IMG/VR virus record: IMGVR_UViG_3300044958_000179
Span: 1 to 45,837 of that record
Direction: 5' to 3' (one strand)
DNA: 45,837 nt
Source of the DNA: a virus
Positions 33,499 to 41,056 of the stretch are shown in pieces; the first letter of the stretch is position 1; each line of letters opens with the position of its first letter. A program made the translations under genes and the position numbers. The notes beneath the pieces were generated by a model that made no database searches, was not told the DNA's origin, and was given only the letters and a program-made list of their open reading frames with translations.

Positions 33499-35007
33499 AT
33501 GCCTATTCCAGAAGGTTGGAAACCACAGAGGGACGTAAAAGGATCAGAGAAGGCACCACTCTCTGAGTATTCTGCTATACTTCACAACCAACAGAAACGC
33601 ACTATCAGGCAACAGGGCGGAGCAAGTAGTGTAAGGTTGAAGAAAGGAAACATTAGACTTGTCACCGATGCAAAGACTGGTGATATGCAAATGTATGAAA
33701 CCTATGGATTTTTGGGTGCTGGAGATAAGTTGATTGGAACATGGAGTCCTAATAATGAAGATGGTTGGGCACCAAGTGAAGAAAATAAATCCACATTTGA
33801 TTCATATTTTGGATCAGATAATTCAAAAGGAAAAGAACAACTAAAACAGATCACCCAGTCTGGGAAAGCAAGAAACCTGGAAATTGCAACAGAACTTTCA
33901 ACTTCAAAAGATCCAGAACTTGTTAAGGCTGGAGTGACATCAGCAGATGTAGAAGCACTTAAAGAAAAACCTGGATTAGTATCAGTTAAGAATACAGAAG
34001 TTACAGATCCAGTTTCAAATGTAGAACTAAAAGAACAAAGAGAAGCTGCGGAACAAGCAACGCAAGATGCAGAAAATGGTGAGGCCTCAAATACTGATTC
34101 AACCGAAGATGATAATCCAAAGATTGGTCTTCCGAAAACACTGGAGGGGGTTAAACAAAGGAAGGAATTTAAGAAGAGTATGACATATCCCACAACACTT
34201 CTAGATGAATTTCAAGATTATCTGAAGATTCAAATGGTTGAATATAAATTTAGAGGTCTTGGTGCTCAAGATGGATCATTTGCATTAGCTTCAAGACCTA
34301 ATGCTGCAGGTGATAGAACAATATTATCTACAATTTTTCTTCCAATCCCTGGCGGAATCGCAGATAATAATACTGCCAATTGGTCTAAGGGGGAAATGGG
34401 TATGTTATCTTCTATTCTTGGTGACACGGCCTTAAGTGCAATGGGAACTGGAGAAACATTCAGAAGTTCAATAGATAGCACAGGTGCAGCCGTCGCAAAT
34501 AATACTCAAGGTTTGAAGACTGCGGCCAGTTCTAAGATTGTTGAGAACCTTGCTAATGTAGATCCATTGAAAAGAAATCTTGGTGCTGTTCTTAATACCA
34601 ATGCTGAGTTGTTATTCGATGGTCCTACCCTCAGACAATTTACTTTTACATATAAATTCGCAGCCAGAAGTGATGGTGAAGCAAAGGAAATAAGAAATAT
34701 CATCAGAACCTTGAAACAAGGTATGAGTGCAAAGAAAGCAAATGAATTCCTATTCATCAAATCTCCGCACACATTCTTCCTAAGTTATCAACATAAAAAT
34801 GAAGACCATCCTTACTTGAATAAATTTAAAGAGTGTGCTCTGACAGGATTAGCAGTTCAATATGCACCTGACGGTAACTATGCAACATATTACAGTGGTT
34901 CAATGGCTGCGTATCAAGTAACTATGTCATTCTCAGAACTTGAACCAGTATTTGATAGTGATTATGAAGGTGGTGGTACAAATGGCGAGACATCAATAGG
35001 TTTCTAA
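33499..35007 (+). CDS. gp48: gp48-like baseplate tail tube cap
   Basis: 502 residues, longer than T4 gp48 (364). The first ~215 residues are polar with an acidic Gln/Glu-rich linker (about 170-210). From about 230 on it carries the conserved part: MVEYKFRGLGAQD, TIFLPIPGGI, ELLFDGPTLRQFTFTYKFAARSDGEAKEIRNIIR, TFFLSYQHKNEDHPYLNKFKECALTGL and SFSELEPVFDSDYE. This block is diagnostic of gp48/gp54-type tube caps in cyanophages. Role: platform on the baseplate from which the tail tube grows, with gp54. gp53 starts 2 nt after the stop. Confidence 0.85.
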   Translation: MPIPEGWKPQRDVKGSEKAPLSEYSAILHNQQKRTIRQQGGASSVRLKKGNIRLVTDAKTGDMQMYETYGFLGAGDKLIGTWSPNNEDGWAPSEENKSTFDSYFGSDNSKGKEQLKQITQSGKARNLEIATELSTSKDPELVKAGVTSADVEALKEKPGLVSVKNTEVTDPVSNVELKEQREAAEQATQDAENGEASNTDSTEDDNPKIGLPKTLEGVKQRKEFKKSMTYPTTLLDEFQDYLKIQMVEYKFRGLGAQDGSFALASRPNAAGDRTILSTIFLPIPGGIADNNTANWSKGEMGMLSSILGDTALSAMGTGETFRSSIDSTGAAVANNTQGLKTAASSKIVENLANVDPLKRNLGAVLNTNAELLFDGPTLRQFTFTYKFAARSDGEAKEIRNIIRTLKQGMSAKKANEFLFIKSPHTFFLSYQHKNEDHPYLNKFKECALTGLAVQYAPDGNYATYYSGSMAAYQVTMSFSELEPVFDSDYEGGGTNGETSIGF

Positions 35008-35008
35008 A

Positions 35009-35671
35009 ATGGGTTATTTCAATTACGTTCCAAACTTCAACTACGTTGATAGAAACTCTGGCGCAAAGATCGGAGACTATACAAAGGTCAAAAATCTTTC
35101 CAGAAGAATTAAATTAAGAGAAGATATTTTTCAAGAAGCAACTGTCTTTGAAAAATATACTATACGTGGAGATGATCGTCCAGATAATGTTGCCAATCAA
35201 ATATATGGTGATCCACAACTTGATTGGTTAGTTTTAATTTCAAACAATATCATAAACATTCAAACAGAATGGCCGATGCCACAATTTGCATTTGATTTAT
35301 ATCTTATCGATAAGTATGGTTCTTATGAAAACTTGAACTCTACACATCACTACGAAACCAGAGAAGTATTAAATAGTCAGGGTGTTGTAATTGTCCCTAA
35401 AGGTTTGACTATTGAATCAGGATCAAAATATACTTACTATGATGCTTTTGGGAGAAGTGAAGTGAATACTGGGGATTTCACTATAGAGGTATCGAATAAA
35501 GAATATGAAGAAAAAATAGAGGAAGCAAAAAGAAACATCAGTCTAATCAAACCAAGATATCTTCCAATCATTCTTGACGATATTGAATCTACAATGGAAT
35601 ACAAAAAAGGTTCCTCTGATTATATCAGCGGAACCTTGAAGTCGTCGGATAATATTAGACTTACTACTTAA
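35009..35671 (+). CDS. gp53: gp53-like baseplate wedge protein
   Basis: 220 residues (T4 gp53: 196). YFNYVPNFNYV, then EKYTIRGDDRPDNVANQIYGDPQLDWLVLISN at about 48-79, is the LysM-like core found in gp53 (GD.RPE.(L/V)AN.IYG.PQL.W). A C-terminal helical part has EAKRNISLIKPRYLPIILDDIE. Role: wedge protein joining wedges to the hub. It is the last gene of the plus-strand cluster and converges on gp32, with a nested hairpin between. Confidence 0.85.
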   Translation: MGYFNYVPNFNYVDRNSGAKIGDYTKVKNLSRRIKLREDIFQEATVFEKYTIRGDDRPDNVANQIYGDPQLDWLVLISNNIINIQTEWPMPQFAFDLYLIDKYGSYENLNSTHHYETREVLNSQGVVIVPKGLTIESGSKYTYYDAFGRSEVNTGDFTIEVSNKEYEEKIEEAKRNISLIKPRYLPIILDDIESTMEYKKGSSDYISGTLKSSDNIRLTT

Positions 35672-35680
35672 ACAACAGAT

Positions 35681-35731
35681 TGAAGTATTCTGCCACAACT
35701 AATAAAGTGAGGCAGATTTGATTATACTTCA
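35681..35731. terminator. Nested hairpin between convergent gp53 and gp32
   Basis: TGAAGTAT (35681-35688) pairs with ATACTTCA (35724-35731), and inside it TCTGCC (35689-35694) pairs with GGCAGA (35711-35716). The outer right arm includes the gp32 stop codon. There is no long U tract, so it may be a 3'-end stabiliser or weak bidirectional terminator rather than a classical one. Confidence 0.55.
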
Positions 35732-36661
35732 CTCCTCAGCAAGTTTTTGGAAGTAGGAGAGAGCATCATCCTCATCTTCATCAGTCTTGGTAGGACTCAG
35801 GTTGCTGAGTTCTTCCTTCAGATTAGGGGGGATGGGCTTAGACTCTTGACGGGAGGAGAAGTCGGGGGCATAAGAACCACGATCATTATCCTCATTGTCA
35901 GTCTCTTCGTCAAAACGACGGTTGGCAGGTTTCTGTCCCAGAACCATCTTCATACGCTTATCAAGATCATCATATGACTTGAACTGATCGGCAGCGACTA
36001 GTGCCTGCAGTGAATATTGCTTCTTCCACAGTGCCTCAAGGGCATCGTCATCATCAAGAAGAGGAGATGGTGCTGCAAACTCTGAAGAATCATAGTTCCA
36101 GTAACCTGCAACCTTCTTCAACTTCAGTTTGAAGTTTGCACCCTGCCAGAAGTCGAAGGGATTGATTGCAGTCTCATCTTCATACTCGGGCTGCATTGCT
36201 TCCATGACCTTATCAAAGATCTTCTTACCAAACTTATATAAGAAGACTTTACCTTCGTTCTGAGGATTTGCTTTGTCCTGCACAACATAGATGTTGGCAT
36301 AGAAGGATAGTTTACGCTTCTGCTTACGGACAGTATCTTTGTCTGCATCGATACCACTGTTCCAGAGTTCACGGTTATACTCAGAGACAGGATCTTTGCC
36401 ACCAGTAGTGGTCAGGGAGTTCTCAATATACCATCCACCAGGTCCCTGGAAGGCGTGGGAGTACAGTTTGACCCAAGGGAGATCTTCATTATCAGGAGCA
36501 GGCAGGAAGCGGATTACAGCGTAACCATTACCAGTCTTGTCCATCTCTGGTTTCCACAGGCGGTCATCACCACCAGTATTGTTCTGCTTCTCAACTTCTT
36601 TGACAAGTTTAGCAGTCAGAGAACCAAGAGAAGATTGCTTTTTAAGATTTGCGAAAGACAT
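35729..36661 (-). CDS. gp32: gp32-like single-stranded DNA binding protein
   Basis: 310 residues from the ATG of MSFANLKKQSSLGSLTAKLVKEVEK (36661); a longer frame upstream overlaps DUF1825 and is not used. T4 gp32-type features: a basic N-terminus with the (K/R)KQSS-LGSL cooperativity region, DDRLWKPEMDKTGNGYAVIRFLPAP, an OB-core with aromatic residues (PWVKLYSHAFQGPGGWYIEN) and a strongly acidic C-terminal tail (KTDEDEDDALSYF) for protein contacts. The Zn-binding residues are not obvious. Role: coats ssDNA in replication and recombination and helps gp59 load the helicase. gp59 is two genes upstream. No Shine-Dalgarno is seen; the leader may be autoregulatory. Confidence 0.9.
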   Translation of the reverse strand: MSFANLKKQSSLGSLTAKLVKEVEKQNNTGGDDRLWKPEMDKTGNGYAVIRFLPAPDNEDLPWVKLYSHAFQGPGGWYIENSLTTTGGKDPVSEYNRELWNSGIDADKDTVRKQKRKLSFYANIYVVQDKANPQNEGKVFLYKFGKKIFDKVMEAMQPEYEDETAINPFDFWQGANFKLKLKKVAGYWNYDSSEFAAPSPLLDDDDALEALWKKQYSLQALVAADQFKSYDDLDKRMKMVLGQKPANRRFDEETDNEDNDRGSYAPDFSSRQESKPIPPNLKEELSNLSPTKTDEDEDDALSYFQKLAEE

Positions 36662-36725
36662 AGGATTTTTAGATTCGTTAGATTTGGTTTTTGTGGACTT
36701 CGTTATTCTACAGGTCGGAACCTGT
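36662..36725 (-). promoter_or_regulatory. gp32: Candidate autoregulatory leader of gp32
   Basis: Reading the minus strand, a 6-bp stem with a 4-nt loop (ACAGGT-TCCG-ACCTGT, 36710-36725) covers the end of the DUF1825 gene. About 47 nt of A-rich, weakly structured sequence follows, with AATCTAA twice, up to the gp32 ATG. T4 gp32 represses its own translation by binding a structured element followed by unstructured A/U-rich leader RNA; the layout here is similar. Confidence 0.45.
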
Positions 36726-37052
36726 AATGTCAATCTGTTGGCGCATTATATCCAGGAGAGATCCCATGTTGCTAAAAATGACACTCATATCAACATCCTT
36801 AGACATACCCATAGCGACTGCGGAGTCGATAATACGCTCCTTCATCATCTTGGCCTCAGGATCATCAGACAAACTTAATCGAGCATACAGAGTTTGTTGT
36901 TTAGACAACAATTTTTCTAACAACTCAACGTGCTTGATCTTCTCATCTTTACTCATCGATGGAAACTTAAAAACGTTACCATAGACATCTTCTTGCAACT
37001 CTGAAATCTCAGACATCTCAGAACGAACAAATTCAGAATCAAAGAAACTCAT
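36708..37052 (-). CDS. DUF1825-type protein of cyanobacterial affinity
   Basis: 114 residues: MSFFDSEFVRSEMSEISELQ, DVYGNVFKFPSMSKDEKI, LLEKLLSKQQTLYARLSLSDDPEAKMMKERI, then a DVDMSVIFSNM segment. This is very like the small DUF1825 family found across cyanobacteria and their phages; function unknown. It lies between gp59 and gp32 with an ATGA overlap at its start, so it is co-translated with replication genes. A role linked to replication or to a host target is possible. Confidence 0.75.
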   Translation of the reverse strand: MSFFDSEFVRSEMSEISELQEDVYGNVFKFPSMSKDEKIKHVELLEKLLSKQQTLYARLSLSDDPEAKMMKERIIDSAVAMGMSKDVDMSVIFSNMGSLLDIMRQQIDITGSDL

Positions 37053-37648
37053 TTAACTTCTCCTAGAACAATCTCCTTCAGAATTCTTTTATAACGAAAT
37101 ACATCTATATGTAGGAACGAAGAATACTTTTCAATTCTCATACTTACGGTTTCCCACACTGGATCAGATAGATGGCGATCAAAATCTACCCGATACCCTA
37201 GTATCTTGTCAAGGATAACCATAGTTTCAATGGAAATCTCTCCTCTCAGATACGTCTTGAGGATTTCTGGATGGCGTGTTCCATCCTTTGTAAACAGGTT
37301 ATCAAACCTGCCAGTAACGATACGTTCAATCTCTTCTCTGAACAGATAAGAGAGGGACTGGGTTCTCTTCTTCCAATCAGTGTATCGAACTTCACCCTCA
37401 CGGATCATCTCACCAATCCACAGTTTACTGGGATCAGTACAAGTGATAAAGTTAGATACAAAAAATTCAATTACTTCTTGGTCTGACTTGTTTCTTGCAA
37501 GTTTCTCAAACCAAAAGCGATCTTTTCTTTTATAGAAAGATTGTACGGTCGCACGACTCTTTCCACAATACTTGTGGTAATCATACTTCTCTTTGGTAAA
37601 GTGATTCTTCAAAGAGAGGTATTGCTTATAGGCATCAAAGGGCATCAT
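37049..37648 (-). CDS. gp59: gp59-like helicase loader
   Basis: 199 residues from the ATG at 37648 (37645 is equally possible). The pattern FDAYKQYLSLKNHFTKEKYDYHKYCGK, YKRKDRFWFEKLAR, FFVSNFITCTD and LWIGEM matches T4 gp59 (217 residues) in order and length. Its all-helical C-terminal part (RGEISIETMVILDKILGY) also fits. Role: binds fork DNA and gp32 and loads the gp41 helicase. Its stop overlaps DUF1825 by ATGA. A shared non-coding element (37661-37712) fills the gap upstream. Confidence 0.85.
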   Translation of the reverse strand: MMPFDAYKQYLSLKNHFTKEKYDYHKYCGKSRATVQSFYKRKDRFWFEKLARNKSDQEVIEFFVSNFITCTDPSKLWIGEMIREGEVRYTDWKKRTQSLSYLFREEIERIVTGRFDNLFTKDGTRHPEILKTYLRGEISIETMVILDKILGYRVDFDRHLSDPVWETVSMRIEKYSSFLHIDVFRYKRILKEIVLGEVK

Positions 37649-37660
37649 CAAAAAGTAACA

Positions 37661-37712
37661 GAGTCAAAATTTTTGCCGGGATTTTTTTCAACCCAAAATT
37701 AAATCAGAGAGG
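37661..37712. repeat. Copy A of a non-coding element shared with 14929-14998
   Basis: Plus-strand core TCAAAATTTTTGCCGGGA followed by TTTTTTT, CAACCCAAAATTAAAT and CAGAGAGG. Copy B has the same core and the same end. The AGAGAGG end is the Pro-Leu-stop of gp33. It lies 13 nt before the gp59 start. Confidence 0.65.
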
Positions 37713-37961
37713 TAATTTGGCACGAGTAGTTCTCTTCAAGAAGTTTAACTCCATTGCCTCCCCCTTTATCTTCTCCTTCAAAGGTTTAGAGATCAGTTTT
37801 GATACAGACTCTACGTCAATATTATTCTTCTCACAGAAGAACACTACCGCATCAATGTACGACATCTCAAGGTTGTCTAAAACAACGTTCTCGATTTCTT
37901 GTGCAAACCTAGACGGGCAGTAAAACTTTTTCTCTAGGACCTTCTCTAGATCATTCTCCAT
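37704..37961 (-). CDS. gp33: gp33-like late transcription co-activator
   Basis: 85 residues from the ATG at 37961 (a longer TTG start inside the exonuclease is rejected). The core FAQEIENVVLDNLEMSYIDAVVFFCEKNNIDVESVSKLISKPLKEKIKGEAMELNFLK is the pattern of the phage late-transcription co-activator family. T4 gp33 (112 residues) links RNA polymerase to the sliding clamp and turns on late promoters. It overlaps the exonuclease gene by 11 nt. Its presence agrees with the NATAAATA boxes in this window. Confidence 0.8.
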   Translation of the reverse strand: MENDLEKVLEKKFYCPSRFAQEIENVVLDNLEMSYIDAVVFFCEKNNIDVESVSKLISKPLKEKIKGEAMELNFLKRTTRAKLPL

Positions 37962-38634
37962 CTTTTGTCCCAGTATTGTGATGTACAAATTCTTTGATAT
38001 ACCTTACTAGTAGCTTAATATAGTCTCCTTTATTACGTTTGTCAAATACTTTAACCTCACCACTAGGTGTAACCATAATAGTGATAAGTTTTTTGACAGA
38101 GATGCCAGTCATCTCATAGTAAGCAGAGGCATAAAACATCTCCTGAACAAAATAGTTTTCTAACCATGCTTCAGGTTTAATCTTTTCAGATGTCTTGAAG
38201 TCAATGACTGCTAGTTCTCCTTCGTACTCACCAATGCAGTCAACTCTTCCTGCTAATCCAAGGTACTCTGAATACAGAGTTCTTTCTATAGCATGTATAT
38301 TATTTATCTTATCTAGATATGGTCTTGCATGAGCAAACATGATCTTGGTCAGAGGTTTAAACTCATTCCAATCGATCTCTTTGTTTAGCATATAAAGTTC
38401 CGTTGCCGAGTGGAAGTCTGTCCCACGCGACGTAGCCTTCTTTGTGATGCGATTTGCTTCTTCAATACCAACTCTCTTTCTCCAGTTGACAAAAATCTGT
38501 CGGTTGTAGAAAGAAGTTACAGACGTAATAGAAGGCACCCAGTCTCCATTGGGAAGGTTATAGAGACGGATACCGTTCGTTTCTTTTTTTGTTAGTTCAA
38601 CGTCACCGAGATAATTACAATGAACAAAATTCAT
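37951..38634 (-). CDS. PD-(D/E)XK exonuclease (RecB/MGME1-like)
   Basis: 227 residues. A helix RGTDFHSATELYM (70-82) precedes GRVDCIG (D132) and LAVIDFKTSEK (D145, K147), then Q164 and Y168. This is the RecB-family order (G.(V/A)D ... DFKT ... Q...Y) seen in MGME1-like exonucleases and common in cyanophages. Likely acts on host or phage DNA ends in recombination or nucleotide recycling. It overlaps PhoH by ATGA and gp33 by 11 nt. Confidence 0.8.
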   Translation of the reverse strand: MNFVHCNYLGDVELTKKETNGIRLYNLPNGDWVPSITSVTSFYNRQIFVNWRKRVGIEEANRITKKATSRGTDFHSATELYMLNKEIDWNEFKPLTKIMFAHARPYLDKINNIHAIERTLYSEYLGLAGRVDCIGEYEGELAVIDFKTSEKIKPEAWLENYFVQEMFYASAYYEMTGISVKKLITIMVTPSGEVKVFDKRNKGDYIKLLVRYIKEFVHHNTGTKDGE

Positions 38635-39383
38635 AAACCAAGATCCATTTTAGCAAGTAGATATTCTTTACAGAGTCCAGAACGGACAATATCATCAACA
38701 CCAAATTCAATAATATCTACTGAAGGCATTGACCTAAGAATATTCATAAAGTCAATGATGCCATTTTTTTCATTAGTTTTTACAAGATCTGTCTGTGTGG
38801 CATCACCACAGAACATAATTTTAGAGTCTTCACCAACACGAGTAATGATTGAATCAAGTTCGTGAAAGTTCAGGTTTTGGAATTCATCAACAATAATAAT
38901 TGCCTTATCCAGAGTAGTACCACGAATAAAAGAAGTGCTCCAGAAACTAATTGTATCCTGAGTTTTGAGATTTGCATAAAGCATCTCAAAGTCAGCATCA
39001 CTAGGCATCTGGAACATGTACTTTACCATGTTCTTGTATGGAATCTGATAAAGCGAAGATTTATCTTCATGATCTCCAGGAAGAAAACCAATCTCCCTGG
39101 TTGCTACCAGAGAACGAACGATATAGATCTTTTCATATGGAGTGTTGTCACTAAGGACATCATTCAGAGCATTGTATAAGGTGATAAATGTTTTACCTGT
39201 ACCAGCACAACCATAAGCAACTACGTTCTGGTCTTTTTCATAACTATCAAATAATAATTTTTGATTGTCTGTCAGTGGATCAATGTCTCTCAGAAAGTCG
39301 CTGTTGATAGGCTTCTTTCTTTTCATCTGTTTAGCAGTCAATCCTACACCAATAGGTTGATCAGATTTCTTTCTTCTTGGCAT
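38631..39383 (-). CDS. phoH: PhoH-like ATPase
   Basis: 250 residues. Walker A GCAGTGKT at 58-65, IVRSLVATREIGFLPGD at 88-104, Walker B-like IIIVDEFQN at 162-170, then MFCGDATQTDL. This is the single-domain PhoH family, found in most marine myoviruses. The N-terminus is basic (PRRKKSD). It is an RNA/DNA-dependent ATPase or helicase-like protein of uncertain role; host phoH belongs to the phosphate regulon. No pho box was recognised. It lies 6 nt after the 82-residue gene. Confidence 0.9.
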   Translation of the reverse strand: MPRRKKSDQPIGVGLTAKQMKRKKPINSDFLRDIDPLTDNQKLLFDSYEKDQNVVAYGCAGTGKTFITLYNALNDVLSDNTPYEKIYIVRSLVATREIGFLPGDHEDKSSLYQIPYKNMVKYMFQMPSDADFEMLYANLKTQDTISFWSTSFIRGTTLDKAIIIVDEFQNLNFHELDSIITRVGEDSKIMFCGDATQTDLVKTNEKNGIIDFMNILRSMPSVDIIEFGVDDIVRSGLCKEYLLAKMDLGL

Positions 39384-39389
39384 ATGAAA

Positions 39390-39638
39390 TTAGATGGGGC
39401 GAACAATAGAGCGGGGGGCTTTAGATGCTTTATGAAGTACATCATTCCAACCTGGATGAGACTTCTTTAATTTGTCGTAGATCTCTCCAATCTCACCACA
39501 ACTAGGTGCAGTGGATGGATCGCTCCAGTCTCTATCCCATTCAGGGTTATCTAATTTCCACTGATCCCATTCATGAACACTGAGAGTTACTTCTTTCTGT
39601 TCACCAGTTTCCTTCTTAACAACGGGGTATGTAGCCAT
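39390..39638 (-). CDS. Conserved cyanophage protein, 82 aa
   Basis: MATYPVVKKETGEQKEVTLSVHEWDQW, then NPEWDRDWS and a C-terminal PGWNDVLHKASKAPRS. The plan (MATY-P, a TGE(Q/E) strand, a 'NP' helix, PGWN(E/D)VL) recalls small FmdB-like phage proteins, but the zinc cysteine pairs are missing. Function unknown. It has its own late box and sits directly before phoH. Confidence 0.65.
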   Translation of the reverse strand: MATYPVVKKETGEQKEVTLSVHEWDQWKLDNPEWDRDWSDPSTAPSCGEIGEIYDKLKKSHPGWNDVLHKASKAPRSIVRPI

Positions 39639-39660
39639 AAAATAATCTCAAGTGTGTGTT

Positions 39661-39668
39661 TATTTATT
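39661..39668 (-). promoter_or_regulatory. Late promoter box AATAAATA
   Basis: Minus-strand AATAAATA, 23 nt before the 82-residue gene and between thyX and phoH. It would add late transcription to the 82-residue gene and phoH. Confidence 0.55.
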
Positions 39669-39676
39669 AAGGAGTG

Positions 39677-40321
39677 TCAAGTCCACTCCATTGCTTCTGC
39701 AACAGCAGGGAACTGTTCAATAAAGATCTTCTTAGCACCCAATGCAATGTCCATATGCTCCTTCTGTGTGCCATTTGCAGAGCGCAAATCAATATAATGG
39801 ATCCATGACCTCACAGAGCCTGTCATGTAGATCCTAGTGGGGCAGGCCAGGGGGAGCACAAAACGAGCACACTCCTTTGCAATTGATGCATCGAGCATCT
39901 CTTGATAAAGTTTCATTCCTTCTTCAAAGTGCTGCTGCATTTTGATCTGGAAGTTTTGACGAACAAATGGGTCAATGTCATCAATAGAATTTTGACGATT
40001 CTTGGTGTCTTGTCTGCGTAGTTCAGGTAGAGGGATCTCCTCCGCGAGTAGGGAACTATCAGCATATCGTTGTGAAAATTCCTGGTATGTAAATGAACGG
40101 TGACGCAGCACTTGAGCTGCGATTCCTCTAGTAGTATTCAACTCCAGAGTCATATATGCTTGCTCAAAGATACTCCAGTGTTGGTGCTTTACACAATACT
40201 TAAGCAATCCAGAGAACTTTTCGTTCTCCTGGTTGTTGGGGTTTGACACACGAGCACAGTATGCCATGTGCTTCTCTGCATCAGGAGTTGCGCTGATTAG
40301 TTTTACGTTGTTCTCGCTCAT
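39677..40321 (-). CDS. thyX: Flavin-dependent thymidylate synthase ThyX
   Basis: 214 residues from the ATG at 40321; a TTG one codon earlier is rejected. The ThyX motif RHRSFTYQEFSQR is at 73-85 (Thr78 replaces the usual Ser). A C-terminal block RIYMTGSVRSWIHYIDLR follows. ThyX makes dTMP from dUMP with FAD, NADPH and methylenetetrahydrofolate, supplying thymidine for phage DNA. It overlaps the upstream small gene by about 41 nt and is probably transcribed from the promoter at 40663-40691. Confidence 0.93.
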   Translation of the reverse strand: MSENNVKLISATPDAEKHMAYCARVSNPNNQENEKFSGLLKYCVKHQHWSIFEQAYMTLELNTTRGIAAQVLRHRSFTYQEFSQRYADSSLLAEEIPLPELRRQDTKNRQNSIDDIDPFVRQNFQIKMQQHFEEGMKLYQEMLDASIAKECARFVLPLACPTRIYMTGSVRSWIHYIDLRSANGTQKEHMDIALGAKKIFIEQFPAVAEAMEWT

Positions 40322-40472
40322 CAAGTGTCTCGTTAATAATGTCTTTTAGTTCCTGTCTTTCTAAATCAGTAAAGACATTTCGTTTTGGTGGATTGAATGG
40401 TGGGATAGGCTCCCTTACTTTCTTACCACTAGAGGATTGTATACTCATCCCCTGTGTATCTATCTTATCCAT
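40281..40472 (-). CDS. Small conserved cyanophage protein, 63 aa
   Basis: The ATG at 40472 has GAGG about 6 nt upstream and overlaps the gene before it by 8 nt. The body IQSSSGKKVREPIPPFNPPKR, then a helix TDLERQELKDIINETLDERE, is conserved in style in T4-like cyanophages next to thyX. An internal ATG at 40448 is an alternative start. Function unknown; basic with a charged helix. Confidence 0.65.
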   Translation of the reverse strand: MDKIDTQGMSIQSSSGKKVREPIPPFNPPKRNVFTDLERQELKDIINETLDEREQRKTNQRNS

Positions 40473-40641
40473 CGTCATCCTCAAAAACTTCGTCGTAATC
40501 TAAAATGTAATTGGTGCTAGGATCATCAAAGTTTTCTGATATATCCACATATGATCCAACATCAGAGTGTACTTCTGATTCTAAGGCATCAACAAGCAAT
40601 TTTAAGTTATTAACTATTAATTTAAGTTTGTCTTTGTCCAT
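40465..40641 (-). CDS. Small acidic protein, 58 aa
   Basis: Starts MDKDKLKLIVNNLKLLVDALESEV and ends DYDEVFEDDDG. The first ATG of the frame (40659) lies only 4 nt from the TATAAT of the promoter, so the transcript would begin at or after it. The ATG at 40641 is therefore used. A helical N-terminus and acidic tail fit a small protein-binding factor, but the function is unknown. First gene of the unit leading into thyX. Confidence 0.7.
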   Translation of the reverse strand: MDKDKLKLIVNNLKLLVDALESEVHSDVGSYVDISENFDDPSTNYILDYDEVFEDDDG

Positions 40642-40662
40642 AATAAGGATGTATTCCATCTA

Positions 40663-40691
40663 ATTATAGACAAAAAAAGGGGGTTAGTCAA
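40663..40691 (-). promoter_or_regulatory. Sigma70-type promoter whose -35 lies in a terminator loop
   Basis: TTGACT (40686-40691), a 17-nt spacer and TATAAT (40663-40668) on the minus strand. The -35 occupies the loop and one stem edge of the terminator at 40672-40696, and the spacer is the terminator's T tract. Drives the 58-residue gene, the 63-residue gene and thyX. Confidence 0.8.
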
Positions 40692-40696
40692 CCCCC
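40672..40696 (-). terminator. Rho-independent terminator of the 60-residue gene
   Basis: Minus strand GGGGGTT-GACT-AACCCCC (7-bp stem) followed by TTTTTTT, 9 nt after the stop of the 60-residue gene. It overlaps the next promoter. Confidence 0.85.
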
Positions 40697-40705
40697 TCTG
40701 CTAAA

Positions 40706-40888
40706 CTATTGTAAGATCCTCCTACAAATTCGTTTACACACTGACTGATTATCGTCACATTCAATTAAACAGTCATAATAATCATTAATTAGATCTGATT
40801 CTTCCATGCTCCTATCTAAAGTTTTTTCCAGATTCTTAACAGTATTTTTCCATCCTGCTAATTGATTATATGAAATAAGATTATGCAC
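40706..40888 (-). CDS. Small conserved cyanophage protein, 60 aa
   Basis: MHNLISYNQLAGWKNTVKNLEK, then LINDYYDCLIECDDNQSVCKRICRRIL with cysteines at 39, 44, 51 and 55, a possible disulphide or metal set. A GGGAGG lies about 8 nt before the ATG. It forms a one-gene unit with its own promoter (40958-40986) and terminator, which supports early expression. Function unknown. Confidence 0.75.
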   Translation of the reverse strand: MHNLISYNQLAGWKNTVKNLEKTLDRSMEESDLINDYYDCLIECDDNQSVCKRICRRILQ

Positions 40889-40957
40889 AATAACCTCCCG
40901 ATAGTTTTTTTTAGTCTATGATTTAATAGGTTTTTTAGTTCACCTCTTAACCTCTTA

Positions 40958-40986
40958 ATTCTACTACTATCTATGAGAATTGTCAG
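40958..40986 (-). promoter_or_regulatory. Sigma70-type promoter of the 60-residue gene
   Basis: CTGACA (40981-40986), 17-nt spacer, TAGAAT (40958-40963); one mismatch in each box. The ~65-nt leader downstream contains a tandem TTAAGAGG TTAAGAGG and an A-rich stretch before the ribosome site. Confidence 0.65.
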
Positions 40987-41011
40987 CAAACCGTAACAAA
41001 AATTTATGCCT

Positions 41012-41038
41012 AAAAAAAGAGGGGTCGAAACCCCTCTC
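41012..41038 (-). terminator. Rho-independent terminator with UUCG loop
   Basis: Minus strand AGAGGGGT-TTCG-ACCCCTCT (8-bp stem, very stable UUCG tetraloop) followed by TTTTTT, about 20 nt after the DUF4278-like gene. Confidence 0.9.
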
Positions 41039-41056
41039 AATAAGTAAGTAAGTGAA

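Noticed and set aside
33702-34193. 163-residue minus-strand frame inside gp48
   Set aside because: Antisense shadow; Ser/Phe-rich low-complexity translation opposite a well-supported gene.
36662-36733. Longer gp32 start (24 extra residues)
   Set aside because: The added part is Lys/Ser/Thr-rich, overlaps the DUF1825 gene and is better explained as a leader; family members begin MSFANLKKQ.
37655-37665. TTGACT near the gp59 start as a -35 box
   Set aside because: No TATAAT-like -10 at 16-18 nt downstream; the hexamer is part of the shared repeat element.
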